Shown here: piece by piece, positions 33,901 to 45,445 of the stretch
Numbering within the stretch: the stretch's first letter is position 1
Layout: each line of letters opens with the position of its first letter
From: Gnetum montanum
Lineage: Eukaryota; Streptophyta; Gnetopsida; Gnetales; Gnetaceae
Direction: 5' to 3'
DNA length: 64,000 bases
Assembly: GCA_015680685.1 (NCBI GenBank)
Contig: MNCI01024892.1
Span: 1,082,437-1,146,436, forward strand
Notes under the pieces: model-generated
Told to the model about the DNA's origin: nothing
Database searches by the model: none
The model's input: the letters and a program-made list of their open reading frames with translations, nothing else
Made by a program: the position numbers and the translations under genes

Positions 33901-35064
33901 TGAATACAAAAGATGCTAGTCTCTCAAAAGGAAAGGCACCAGCACATGAGGAAGAGGCCTATACAGACTTGGTAGGGACCTCTTCCAAGGCTACTACCAT
34001 TGTTTTGCATCAGCAAAAAAGGGGGATGCAATTGGGCACTAGTGAGTTTGGAAATATGTCTGCCTTGTCATAGCCCATTTCAGCCATCTCTGAAATGTTT
34101 AGTTATGTGACAGGTGCCACTGTTGATGCTATAGGACCCCCTCTGGTTCATGTAGAATCATGGGCCAAGATCCCTGATAAGCTTACATTCATGCAGGGAA
34201 TCGTCGATGACATGATTAGTCAACTTCAGCAGGTGGACCCTGATGTGGATAAGTAGTAGTATTAGGTGCTCTCATGTTGCTATGCTAGAGTTTTCAAATT
34301 TTTTAACTTTGCTATGCTAATGCAACTGGTATGCTCTTTGTGTCATGGCAACCTCTTGACTCAAATGGGACCTGGCAAGGCCTTTGAAAGTTGTTGTTGT
34401 GCCTACATTCCCACCTGAAGTGATCGAGGTGTCTCGTCGAGTATACGACAAGGCTTGCAAATGNAAAAAAAATCATAAACATATGTATAAACTGGAACAT
34501 GCAACCTATCATAAACTGTACAGGGACGCTACTGTGGAGGTGTTTATGTATAAAGCATTCGTAAATGCTATTGAAGCTTCTAAGGCCTATGCCAAGTTCA
34601 AAGAGTAGGTAAAGGTTACGAAATCTCCTGATTGGAATGTGAAACTTCCTACAGGAGACACTGCAACCGCCTCCTTTTCTCCAAGACCGCCGAGGTGGAC
34701 GACCACTGAAAGGAAGAGAGCTACTATGGATGCTGAACTAAGCAATAGGCGTTGGGTGGATATCATAGTAAAGGAAGTCTGGCACCACCTCAGGCTCAGT
34801 TTAAACCGAATACCCTTTGAGACAGACACAGGTCCTTCTCAAGTTAGTTTCTTTCTGCTATGTTTATGTTTATGCTCTATTGTAGCTTGCATGGATTGCT
34901 TTAGCTGACCACTTCATTTCCACAATGCAAGCTCCAGATGAGGGCATAGAGCCCGTAGAGGGAAGGAATGAAGAGTCAGCAGAGAACAATGTAGGGGAAG
35001 GCGATGAAAAAGGAGATGATGCAAAAGTGAGTCACAAAGATGATGCGGACAGAGGCAACCCATG
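30996..35064 (+). pseudogene. Intron-containing gene carried antisense inside F1, now degenerate
   Basis: Proposed exons are 30996-31055 (MMDPKKKHTHLVLAKVKDVK), 31659-32108, 32192-32477, 32565-33596, 33691 to about 34254, about 34380-34842 and 34932-35064. Junctions are GT..AG: gtaacc/tgtgcag, gtgagt/accaag, gtaagt/ttatag, gtaaat/tgccag, weak for exon 5, gttagt/gcaag. CTAAC- or CTAA-like branch sites occur at 31631, 32165 and 33660. Exon 2 has GIWFKKEAQEFLQYLLQHF then SVIIWS, recalling FCP1/NIF-type HAD phosphatases. Exon 4 has VDPFFNKVGRFYMHIQGVQV, FVDLFGVPVDG and VMCEFMEEGAHYNWARFLCK, recalling plant transposon-associated proteins. Exons 5-7 are acidic/Lys-rich. Most stops are TAG or TAA where CAG or CAA would fit. 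Confidence 0.55.
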
Positions 35065-35229
35065 ATAGCATGGGGTTTTTTTGAATTTTTGTAAACTTTT
35101 TGCAAACATTGCTTGAAAGACAATAGTTTTGAATAAAGAAAAGAGAATTTTGGGAATAGAAATTCATTTTACGCTAAGTCATGCATTGTCTTCACGATGA
35201 ATTGAATGTAAAATGTTTGCTACTTTGTT
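35065..35229 (+). terminator. 3' end of the antisense gene, poly(A) signal
   Basis: AATAAA lies at 35132-35137, about 70 bp after the proposed stop at 35062-35064. This supports a plus-strand transcription unit independent of the retroelement RNA. Confidence 0.45.
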
Positions 35230-35630
35230 TTAGTTTTAAGCCATTTCGGGTCATTGCTAGTTTTAGGCCATTTCGGGCCCTTGCTAGTTTTAAGCCATTT
35301 GAGCTTTTGCTAGTTTTAGGCCATTTCGAGCCATGACGTAGCATAGTTTTAGGCCATTTTGGGCCATGGGGAAACATTGCTAGTTTTAAACCATTTCAAG
35401 TCATAGCGTAGCATAGTTTGAGGCCATTTCAAGCCGTTGCTAGTTTTAGGCCATTTCAAGCCATAACATAGCATACTTTCAGGACATTTCAGGCCGCTGC
35501 TACTTTTAGGCCATTTCGGGCCATGGGGAGGCATATTTTTAGGCCATTTTGGGCCATTTCTAGTTTTAGGCTATTTTGGGCCTCTACTAGTTTTAGGTCA
35601 TTTTGGGCCTCTGCATAGCATGCCAAAGAG
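35230..35630. repeat. Hairpin-repeat array C (CTAGTTTTA-GGCC type)
   Basis: About 13 units with the box gctagtttta, then stem GGCC, loop ATTTCG or ATTTTG, and stem GGCC. An example is 35266-35279. Some units alternate with gtagcat. The array lies between the antisense gene and PR, mirroring array B on the other side. Confidence 0.85.
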
Positions 35631-35895
35631 ATGATATGTTAACAACTTGAACAATGGCTAACTGGTAACTTAGGTAGATAGATGGATGCAAACAACGAAA
35701 GATGGTAATGTACAAAGGATGGCAACTGGGTAGGAAGCAACGAGGTTTCTATGCTATGTGTAGCTGCTTCTTAACCCATTGTGGGTTGAGTAGAATGTAA
35801 GGCCGAGGCACTTTGCCAGGGCCTTTGTCCACATCGTTGCCCCCCACTTGGAAGGATAACTCAGCCCATGCATTTTTGTTTTGGGAATCAGCTTG
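35631..35895. other. Spacer between array C and PR in F1
   Basis: About 265 bp with no recognisable coding content. It includes the broken end of the gag-PR reading frame. Confidence 0.3.
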
Positions 35896-36603
35896 CTAAG
35901 CTGATCCCTCTACCAGATGATCAGTATGGGCTGCAATAGGTGCTTCATTCTTAGAAGTTATAACCTCTAAGCCCTGTTCCATGTCTACATTGTAGATTGC
36001 TTGCATTGCTACATCATCACCATGGATCACCACCTCCCTACCTGCATAAGATAGGTGGATCTCCTGGTGTATGGGTGAGGAGACAACCCTAAGCTGCACT
36101 AACCATGACCTCCCCAAGATCAGGTTAAACCTGGGCATCTCCTCAACCAAGAAGAATGTTGTGTTTGTGGGGAATTGGTCCCCTACTACGAAGTCTATGT
36201 GGACTATTCCCTTTACCACCACCTGTGCCCCATTGAATGACCTTAGGCATGACATCGTTGTGGGTTTGAACTGGTCGACCAAGTCCAACTTGTCCACAAT
36301 AGGGAAAGGGATGACATTTGTGGCAGACCCATCATCAACTTGTACCCTTCCGATCCAGTATTGACCGACCCGAATCATGATGAATAGGGGTGTTGTAGTC
36401 ACCCGACCCTTTTTAGGGTCCTCCCTAATGGAGTCATCACTGAAAGTTAGTTGAGATGATTCTGGCTCTATAGGTGTAGAAGGAAGCATGACCGAATGAA
36501 TTTCTTCTTCCTCCATTGGCATGTCTCTATTGACTGGAATTATTGTCAACATGCAGATCAGAGCCTCGCGGTGTGGGACAGATGTCATGATTAAGTCGTA
36601 CAA
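35896..36603 (-). pseudogene. Tat-type aspartic protease of F1
   Basis: This open stretch of 235 codons contains the active-site block VQVDDGSATNVIPFPIVDKL (about residues 88-107) and the second motif FNLILGRSWLVQLRVV (about residues 166-181). The usual D-S/T-G triplet reads DDG here, and F3 (VHIDDGTTTNV) has the same DDG, so this is a family feature and not decay. The N-terminus overlaps the end of the gag reading (YDLIMTSVPHREAL), as in F3. Protease cuts the Gag-Pol polyprotein. Confidence 0.85.
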
Positions 36604-37147
36604 GCTTAGTATAGTGTTTTTCTATTTTAGAGCTTTTTTGACCTAAGTAAGGGCATCTAAGAGGTCTTGGCTACTCCCCCTATTTACCGCTTTCCTCCTC
36701 TACTATTCATCCTAGAAGAAAAATTTCCTGAGGGGCGATTTTGGGTCTGGGTTCAGACCTTTCTTGGCAGGGTAGCGTGGACTATGCAGTTATAGCAATG
36801 TTCCTCTTCGGTGATGAGGGCGTAGACACAGCGGGTGAAGACATAGGCTTGGAAATACCTGGGGCATTACTTCCTCTCGACATATCACCTGCAAAACATC
36901 CTTCCCATTTTTTAGGACAAGAAGGTTGTTCAGTTGTTTTGCGCAAGACCAGGGCTATCGAAGGAGTCAGCCCCTTGATGATAAATGGAGCTAACGGTGT
37001 TAACAAGTAGGGTAGAATGGTTTTTCTAATAGGTGACGTAGGGGTGGATGTTTAGGGAGGAACCCTTAGGAAAAATGGTTGTTGCAAGCTTCAGCCAGCC
37101 GCTGGTGGTGCTAGTGCACTATGCTGAGGCACACGGACCACAAACGA
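36604..37147 (-). pseudogene. Gag-PR linker region of F1
   Basis: The minus strand reads as a Pro/Ser/Val-rich linker with stops (for example TPLAPFIIKGLTPSIALVL at about 37000-36940). It matches the linker of F3 (59063-59885). No hairpin-repeat units are seen here, unlike in F3. Confidence 0.5.
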
Positions 37148-38600
37148 CTACTGGGATGGCGTAGGATCACTGTCAACACCAATGGTATTGATAACATAAC
37201 CAGCATTGTTGCAGTTGAGGGGGTCTGTGTAGACATGCAAAGACTGATTCTCAAGGCGTACTTGGTTGCTTTCGTCCAACATTAGTTTCCTTTGATCAAT
37301 CATCCTTTGTATGTCATCATTTAATGCTAGATAGTAATCTGTGTTATGACCACATTGTTGGTGGTAGTCACAAAACCTATCTAGCCTAAAACCCTTAGGA
37401 ACTGGGGGCTCATTGAGCACAGCCAAAGAGGGGTTCTTAAGGAGCTTACAGTAGCACTAATGTCTCCTGATTCCTTCTTTCAACATTTGCTTATGTTGGA
37501 TGTGCCCAACTTCTAGTAGCTGCTTCAGAAGTTTTGAAGGCTTGAGAGGTAGTTGGATATACTTTGAGTGATCTTTATGCTCAAAGTTTGGTTTGGGTTG
37601 TGCAGATGTCTCTAGTGCAGGTATAGGAGGTTGCGGCATGTTGCCCTGCTTGGGCACAGGGTTAGCTGTGGGTATGGCTAGTTTCTTATTATTTTTGTTA
37701 CCATTGTTACTAGGTTTGGGCTTGGCCTCCATCACCACAGTGACCACTGTGGTTGTTGGGGCCTTACCCTTGTCCTTCTTTGTGAATGTCTTTTTGTAGG
37801 CAATATATGCTAGGTCTTTGCTTGCTTCGGCTACATCCTGTATACTCTTAGTCTAAGTCAACGCTTGAATAAGAGTGCGAGGGGCGAGGTAGTATAGTTT
37901 AAACTTAATAAAGTCATTCATTGCACCCTTAAAGATGGCCATCAAGTGGGCCTCCGCGATGGGTTCATAGATTTCATTAAGGTTTGCTCTCCAACATTGG
38001 ATGAACTTCTGGACTAGTTTTAGAGGATCCTGCTTCATGCTCATCAACTGATCTAGTGTGGTTTCTGCCTTCAATTTATACTTGAAGCGCATCACGAACT
38101 AGCTCAGGAGCTCCTCTAGAGTTGAAATAGATGAGAGTGGTAGCGCGCGGTACCAATCCAAGGCTTTCCCGACTAGGGACATGGAAAAGACATGGATAAT
38201 CGTGTGTGACCATTGTTGTAATAGAAGGGATTCAGACCTAAAGGTAACAAGATGTACGTTGGGATTTCCCTCCCTGTTGTACTTCGTGAACTGTGGGAGG
38301 AACATCCCTGGGGATAACTTCAGCGTAGGGATTGTAGGGCTAATAGGGTCATTCTGGTAAACGTCCATGACTTGTACCATGTTATACCTGATAGCCTTGA
38401 GGCATTTTATTTCCTTGGTAAGAGTTTGGATAAGCTGGAACACTTGATCCAAACCCTGCAATGATATGGACTATTGGAGAACTGTCGAGGTAGCTCCCAT
38501 TTGTGGAATGATGGTGGCATGACCCATCGACGGTATCATTGGGATAGCCCCCGCGAATGGTGCTTCTTGCGTTGTCCACTACAAAGCCTCTACAGAGCCT
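37148..38600 (-). pseudogene. Tat-type gag of F1 with zinc knuckle
   Basis: The N-terminal and core gag are at 38461-38099 (QFTKYNREGNPNVHLVTF, GKALDWYRALPLSSISTLEE) and 38095-37853 (LDQLMSMKQDPLKLVQKFIQ). A Pro/Lys-rich part follows, then the zinc knuckle FCDYHQQCGHNTDYY (37380-37330), where the last Cys of the usual CX2HX4HX4C box is Tyr. It is homologous to F3 gag (QLTKYNGKGDPNAHLVKF). The upstream part (38600-38470) is gag-like but frameshifted and ends at the F1 break. Confidence 0.8.
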
Positions 38601-38620
38601 CTGAAAGCCCACTACAAAGC

Positions 38621-39053
38621 ATTAAATTTTCACCATCCCAATTGATAGTTATTATCCTTGAATGCCTATTATTTCCATTAGTTAGTTATTTATAAATAAT
38701 GATGAGGACACATTCTTTTCATTTTATTACGATGAAGTTGAAATTTGGGGAAGTAGGCTTATTATCATTATAAAATCAAATCACTAAAACCTTGACTCAC
38801 ATCAGTCTACTAAAACCTTAACTAGTATGGGTCACGTAAGAAACGAGATAAAAAAGATAAACACATTTGATTTCGATTATATATAGAGGCTTCCAATAAA
38901 AATAAATCATCCAAGAGGGAAAAGATGCATATCATTCTACCATTTTGCTCAAGAAATTGTATCACATAGTTAAGCTTTTGATATATTCTCGCATTAACTT
39001 TAAATAAGTTAGCTTTTGATATGTCTATGCATTAAATTTAAAGGGAGTAAAGT
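38621..39053. other. Unassigned AT-rich stretch between F1 and the copia LTR
   Basis: No long frame and no domain. A plus-strand TATA-like attatatataga lies at 38877-38888. It may be flanking sequence that received both elements, or another decayed LTR. Confidence 0.25.
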
Positions 39054-39414
39054 GTTATGAAATTAATTAAATTTGTAAATTGAAACAGCAAAGAAAACAA
39101 GAAAAACACATAAAATTTACGTGAAAACCCCAAAGTGGGAAAAAAAACCATGGGAACCAGTGCAGAGCTCTTCCTTTAGTTAGAGAAAAATATCCCAAGG
39201 ACACAAGCCATCCTTGATAACTTTCCTAGCTTTTTGCTATTGTTCTGGTGGTACCTAACACATCTTCTCACTCTTTAATTTATAGGAAAAAACAACAATC
39301 TTTTTTATATTACAAAATTTAGATAATTTTAGAAACTACTTCAAGCAAAGATTACAGATCTAGAAGTTGATAAAAATTGAGGAAGATTTTTCTTCACATT
39401 AATTGAAAGTTAAC
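39054..39414 (-). repeat. Copia 3' LTR with adjacent PPT
   Basis: This LTR of about 361 bp starts TGTTATGAAATTAA and ends GAAAGTTAACA. Directly right of it the minus strand reads TTCAAGTGGGAGAAT, the typical plant copia polypurine tract (AAGTGGGAGATTGTTA type). Confidence 0.75.
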
Positions 39415-41455
39415 AATTCTCCCACTTGAAGAAAAAATCTAATAAATCTTCAAGTTAGAGATACATTGGTTCCAAGATGCATTCTTATGTCTTCAGTATC
39501 TCAAGCTTTTTTGTGTAAAAAACATGCACATCCTTTGTAACCACTTTAGTTAATGCATTAGCAATATTTTTCTTGGTGCTAATTTTTTGTAAATTAATTA
39601 AGCCTTCATATCTCTAATAAAATGATATTCAATATTAATATGTTTTATTCTGTCATGATAAGCCAAATTTCTTGCTAGATGTAAGACACTTTGGTTGTCA
39701 CAAAAAATTTGATAACTATTTTACTTTACAACAAGAAATTGCAAAAATATTCACAACCATAACATCTCCTTACATGCTTCTATCAATGCAACATATTCAG
39801 ATTCTGTAGTTGACAAAGTTAACAAAGATTGAAGTTTTGACATCCATCTTATTGTAGCATTGTCTAAAACAAAAGCATAACTTGTAATTGAATGTGTGGT
39901 ATCTAAATCAGCTACAAAATATTCATCCACATAACCACAAATATTCAAATCATTATTTCAAAAACATAAATAGGCGGGTTGAGTTCCCTTTAAGTATCTA
40001 AGAATCCATTTCACAACAAGCCAATGGTTCCAACCATAATTATTCATATACCCATTAATAACACTTACTACATATGCTATATCTAGATAAGTGCATACCA
40101 TAGCATACATTAAAGAGCCAACAACGAAAGTATATGAAATATCTTTTACTTTGGAAATTTCTTTTTCTATACTAGGACAATCTTTCTTAGATAATTTTAA
40201 ATGAAAAGCCAAAGGAGTACTTAACAAGTTTTTCTTTGAACATATTAAAATGTTCCAACACTTTTCCAATAGTTTGACTAAGCCACCATTTTTTTTTTTT
40301 GCTTTCTATCTCTATAAATATGCATTCCATGAATTCTTTTTGATTGTCCCAAATCCTTCATAGAAAATTGTTTGGTCATCTCTATTTTATGTTTTTTTAT
40401 TTTTGATATATCATTCCCTGCAATCATAAACATAATGATCAAGATCATCTACATACAATAGAAAAATTACAAATTTATTTTTATCACTTGAGAAATAAAC
40501 ATAATGATCAAGATCGCATCTATAATAACCCATTTTGTGCATAAAAGAATCAAATTTTCTGTACCATTGCCTTGGAGCCTGTTTTAAACCATATAAGATT
40601 TTCCTCAAGAGACACACATAATGAGGTTTATTTTGATCAATAAATCATTTTGGTTGATGCATCTATATTTCTTCATTCACATCACCATGTAGAAAAGATA
40701 TTTTAACATTTCACTATAAGTAATCAATGAAAGAATAATTCAAATAGAAGGATACTTAACAACTAAAGAAAAAAATTTTGTAAAATCATTTCCTAGTTTT
40801 TGATCATAATCTTTAGCTACCAGTCTAGCTTTATACAGATTCCCCCCATTTACCTCTTTATTTAAAGTAAAAATCCATCTATTTTGTAGTATGTTATGTC
40901 CCTTGGGTAATTACACCAATTCCCAAGTTCTATTTTGTTGGAGTGAATTCCATTCCCTTTTCATAGATTCCTTTCATTCTACTACATCAAGAGTTGCAAG
41001 AGCTTCTTTTACCACTTCAGGTTCACAATGATCTTTATAAACAATATAATCTTTAAATATAGTAGGAAGACATATTATTCTACTTCAATGTCTTACCCCA
41101 TGTGATGTATCTTCTGCAAGATTTTCCTCCTCATTAGTTTCTTTCTCCTCATCTTCATCTAAAAACTCTGGAGTGTTTTGATTTGCCACTTGCTCTTGTA
41201 TTATATCTTCTTTAGGTTGCAAAAAAAATCTAGGAACTTGCTATGTAGCAGAATTGAAACCTTTTTCTTTTAAAAATCATAAAACATTACATTTTCTTGA
41301 AATTTTACATCTTGTGACCTTACAAATTTCTTTGCCTTAGAATCCCATAATCTAAAACCCAATTCATCACTACCATTACCCACAAAAATACATTGATTTA
41401 TCATCAAATTTAGATCTATTTTCCTAGTGTTCTCATAAACCAGATTCAATCTAGA
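39415..41455 (-). pseudogene. Copia pol remnants (INT C-terminus, RT, RNase H)
   Basis: The integrase tail is at 41455-41270 (NQCIFVGNGSDELGFRLWDS, RSQDVKF). RT is at 40617-40411 (LLRKILYGLKQAPRQWYRKF; the active-site box reads LLYVDDL, intact). The RT-RNH connection is at 40269-39958 (VGSLMYAMVCTYLDIAYVVS, WILRYLKGT). RNase H is at 39948-39751 (YVDEYFVADLDTTHSITSYA, LSTTESEYVALIEACKEMLW). Spaces between are decayed pol. All are in the normal copia order INT-RT-RNH on the minus strand. Confidence 0.85.
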
Positions 41456-42399
41456 AGGTGAATCTAATTGTAGAATGATCATTTTCTTCCCAACTATACT
41501 TATGAGGCTCATTTGTATGGTTAAGTATAATTGAGGCACATGATTTTTATTATTTTATATTTTGTTCACTTAATGTTGGTAATAGATTGAGAATAAATTG
41601 ATTAACTAATTCAACTAACTAAATTGCTAATTAATAGCTAACTATCCTAACATAAGCATATGGTACCACTTTCTAGACACATCCTGAACACATACAACAC
41701 TACTGGGCAACCAAGTGTTAAGCACTACTAAGATTACCAAGTGTTATATGTATGCTTGAAGTGGTTGTACTTATGTATGCTAGTGTATTTAGCTTAATTA
41801 ATTAATTACTTAAAGTATTAATCATCTTAGCTTAAGTAATCGCTTAATCAATGAAAAAGATAAATGCATAAATAAATCATTAAGCTAGTCCAACTNGTTG
41901 ATGCCATTCACTTTCCATTGGAAGTGGCAACTACAGTAGGATAGCCATAGCCACCTCAACCACCATGTGCATCCAAATTGGGAGAGGGTTCTTCAAAACC
42001 TCCATTGCCTGGGACCACCTAATCTTTTTAATTGTTTTCACACCATTAGAGGATGTGTTATCCAATTTTTTTTAGTCATGTTTTGGTATTCAATTTTGTG
42101 TCATGAACATCATAATTTTGTAATCAATGTNTTGAATAAAGATCCATATTCTTCTTGACTACTGCTGCAGGCACTTAGAAAATTATTCTACTCTTACAGA
42201 AACAAACTACAATAATTCTACTAGCAACTAAAATTCTTTCTCCCCATTAACATGACTAGGGTATCATATTTATAGACCTACTAGGGTGCCACGCCAATGG
42301 GTACATGTCAATGTGGGAAACCCTACATCGATGGGATCCTAACGATGAGGTCATGTTAACAGCATCCTATTGACACAACCAACTGGAGACACTTCATCA
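41456..42399 (-). repeat. Family E LTR (3' LTR of E4), left end lost, with an N-bounded foreign block
   Basis: It matches 53905-54453 on both sides of a block at 41897-42130 that lies between two Ns. The end is GACACTTCATCA, followed by the PPT taaccccatgactaaatg (42400-42417). The TATA-like catatttatagacc is at about 42266-42279. The first 115 bases of a family E LTR are absent. Confidence 0.75.
41897..42130. other. 234-bp block bounded by single Ns inside an LTR
   Basis: N at 41896 and N at 42131 frame a sequence not present in the partner LTR, where about 40 other bases connect the same flanks. I do not recognise it. It is probably a misplaced contig or a collapsed region. Confidence 0.6.
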
Positions 42400-42459
42400 T
42401 AACCCCATGACTAAATGAAAACTCATCCTAGAGTTCTTTACAAAATTANGCCTTGAGAA

Positions 42460-44930
42460 CGACAAGTTTTGGTTTGCCACTGCAAGCTTCTACTTAGTGT
42501 GTTTGTGGTGCTTGAACTCTACCTCATACAACAAGTAAGAGCTAGCCACTTGTTTCTCCAATTTAGGCCATGATTGTCCAATAGTCAAGATAGAAAAATT
42601 TTCATATCAAAGATTGGCAAGCTCCATGTATTCTATCATCTCCTCAAACTACAACTTCTTCATACAGATCTCTACTTTGTTGTAGGCATGTATCCTATCA
42701 ATGATAGGTTGTCAAATCTCTCTTCCTTGCAGGAGTTGCTAGAGGGTCTCATTTACTTTTAACTTTGTCAACTGGATGTGTTTTTCATTAACATCTTTAT
42801 ATAGACTAACCTAATCTCTATAGTGAATTTTGACTCTCTCAAATTTAAGAGCCTTTGATTTCCAAGTAGCTAATTAGATTACCATATTTTGGCAAAGAGC
42901 ATGGACCTCCTCCATGGAGAGGTTCCTACTTTTTACTACCAATCGTCTTAACTGAGTGTTCACTTTGGCTACCTACTCCTATTGTTGATGGATGAGATCT
43001 ATCATCTGCTACTATTGTGCATCAACATTTTGTAGGTAATGATTCTTTGTGGTCACTTGTACATTCTCCTAATGGGCTGATCCAAGGCCTTCTCAATTTT
43101 CTACTAAGTGATCTCTACTAAGGATCGATATAACACTACTATCTCCATCACACCCTCAACCCCTTTTAGTCTTGTGTGAAGTTTTTGAAGAGCTTCATCC
43201 TTTGTCAGTGCTGGGTTGAGGAATGCAAGGTTAACAATATGGTCTCTTAGTTCAGCAACCTCTACAGCTAAGCATTCATTTAATTCTTTGGCTATTTTGG
43301 GTTGCCCCTCCAAAATGATGTTCTTGCCCCTTGCTTCTAGTAGCTCCAACTAGGTTGTACTTATGTTATCTAGAAGGTTGAATACATCCAACATTGGTTG
43401 CTCAATTCCCACTAGTCAATCCAGTAATTATTCATGCTATTCTATGCTCAACTTTCTCCTTAATGTCCTTGTGAACACTGCACATCTTTAAGTTCATAGG
43501 TGTCAAGTATAGACATCATAGGTGTAGTTACAATTTTGATAATTCTATCATCAACCACTTCTACTATTATCTCCTGCCCCTAGTGTTGCATCACCAAAAC
43601 TGTTGTTCCCTTGGCCTTCTCCAAGTGCACTAAAAAAGTAGCATTGTTCCTAGAGATTTATGCGAATTACTACTATTGTGAGAGGGATACCATTACCTCT
43701 CAAGCACTAGGATTTGATCTTGTATGTAAATGCATTCTTTGGGTTAACAAAATTGGTCCACATTCCTCCATTTGGCTAACTATTTAAGACACTTCATTTA
43801 GGTGACTCATTGCTTGTTGATATATAAATGGATCGCCACCACTCATTTTTGCTAATTTCTCTTACTCACTCAAGAGCCATTTTTAGAATTCATGTAACCA
43901 TTGAGAATTTGTAATGATATTTGACATTGTTTGCTAAGTAGTTGGTGGAGGTGGTGGTTGTTGTTCCTTCTCTTTGATGACTTTTGTAGGAACTTTGTCC
44001 TTCATCATTTCTGTCTAGTTAGTAGATGGAGCATGTCAGACATCATTGTTTGTATAGTGGATTATCTCTCCCCTCCAATAGATTTTTTTGATGAGGCATG
44101 GAAAGGGGAGTTCCTTTCTTTCACATTCATTCTCCTTGAAGTTCTTTTCTATCTCAAGATAGATTATCTATGGAAAATTGATAGGGAATTCACTGCTTAG
44201 AGAGGCACATGCACAAGTAGAGAAGGCAATGATCTTGCTTGGCCTCATCATTGGATTGAGGTGACAGGCCACAATCTTATAGTAGATTCTACTTTTTAGT
44301 GTAAGCACACCATACTTCTTACTATTGATGTGATAACACTGATGTATCCATTCTTTTTTTGATGCTAGGATCTACTTATCTTAAAATCCTAATGAGATTT
44401 ATCCTCATTTCTAGCAACCCAATTGCCTTTAAAATGGCCTACACTAAGTAGGAAACTAACATGTTCTTGATCTTGACCATTGAACTGACCTACCTACTAT
44501 TCTAGAATAAAAATATCTCTCCCACGTAGCGCTTCCCACTAGAAGTGATGATGGGCCACATGGGAAAGGTCTTTAGTTGATCTTGTACTTCTTGAGGTGC
44601 TTTCTCTAATAAAGAGCCAAAATTAGACTCTTGGAGCACCATTTTCTGAACCTCCTTTGATTTATTCTACTTGAGATAGGCTTCTATCAAGGTCACCTCA
44701 AGGTTTGCTTATGGAGCTAGTGCTTCATCCCGGTGGGATTGCTTTGTCATTGCTACTTGTTTTAGAATTGAATGGACAAATTCCACTTCGGGATCCTCCC
44801 TAAGAGGTCTCATAGCATGGGTTGCTTCTTATTCTTCTTGAGCCTATTCTTGGCCCCTTCTTGTTTGTGATTGTTTGTCCCATGGTTATGTTGATCCTCG
44901 TTCCTATGTGTGCTTCCTGTTTGGTGCCAT
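42460..44930 (-). pseudogene. ORF3 of E4
   Basis: The start ATG 44930-44928 gives MAPNRKHT, then a stop. Blocks matching E3 ORF3 include the helical stretch RGKNIILEGQPKIAKELNEC and LAVEVAELRDHIVNLAFLNP (43325-43200), and a Lys/Glu-rich end. An N at 42449 lies at the 3' edge. The same position, same start style and same TATA distance (about 450 bp) as in H1 and E3 mark it as a true family component. Function unknown; many stops. Confidence 0.55.
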
Positions 44931-45374
44931 CTATGGTTACAACACATCCAAGGATTAGTATATATAATGTGTAACTTAGAATATTTTGATACCTCATCTC
45001 ATTAATTATTTACCCTTAGGATAAGGTTGGACCATGGTGGATTGGTTATTTTATTATTATTTTATTAATTTTAAATTCAAAGAGTTACTAAAGCTAGTTG
45101 GAAGGGTTTGCCTTTTGTAATTTGATGTTTTCATGTTGGTTTCTTTATTAAACCTTTGTGGGAGTTAGAAATATTTGGAAACATTTTCTATCAAAAACTT
45201 TAAATTTGTGGCCCCCACAACTAAGAGCTTACCTCTAGTAGCTACAAGGTTCAAGAATAGAGTTATTTGGACAAATGGTTAGGAAGATATTGCTTTTGGA
45301 AGGTTCTAGACTCTAAAAACTATAAAAACTCCTATATCGTTTGAAATGAAATGTGAAAAATTTGAAGTATGGGC
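44931..45374. other. Leader of ORF3 in E4, with PPT-like motif #2
   Basis: Non-coding. A decayed PPT-like gcccccacaactaag is at 45211-45225. The order and spacing match H1 and E3. Confidence 0.4.
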
Positions 45375-45445
45375 ACATATATATATACTATTTTTGTGCT
45401 ACATTGACAAGGTCCTATATATAGGTTCTTGTATATGTAGGGGAT
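45375..45445 (-). promoter_or_regulatory. Putative internal promoter of ORF3 (E4)
   Basis: Two TATA-like runs, catatatatatact (45376-45389) and cctatatatagg (45414-45425), lie about 450 bp before the ORF3 start. Above them is gtaggggatccatcaac, weakly like gatgggatcctaacgat in this element's LTR. Confidence 0.3.

Larger units (their letters stand above)
23985..38620 (-). mobile_element. Family F (Tat-like Ty3/gypsy) element F1, 5' LTR lost, with an antisense gene
   Basis: Sense order is gag (38600-37148), PR (36603-35896), hairpin array C, a gene on the opposite strand (30996-35064), array B, RT-RNH-aRNH-INT (30139-27060), array A, a 3' non-coding region, PPT and 3' LTR (25624-23985). The archaeal-type RNase H and a CX2HX4HX4-like zinc knuckle place it in the Tat lineage. 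It is inserted in E3 gag. The right end is lost at about 38620. The region between PR and RT corresponds to the place where Ogre elements carry an intron. Confidence 0.75.
39054..41455 (-). mobile_element. Ty1/copia element, 5'-truncated
   Basis: In sense it has the integrase C-terminus, RT, RNase H, PPT and 3' LTR. Gag, PR and the integrase core are missing. The right end is joined at about 41456 to a family E LTR that itself lacks its first part, so both partners are truncated at the join. Premature stops throughout. Confidence 0.8.

Noticed and set aside
35192-35534. Minus-strand frames rich in GPKWPKT repeats
   Set aside because: They are translations of hairpin array C; neither strand shows a start, frame conservation or gene context.
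38877-38888. A plus-strand TATA box as the promoter of a host gene
   Set aside because: No open frame or exon follows; the sequence runs into the copia LTR in opposite orientation.
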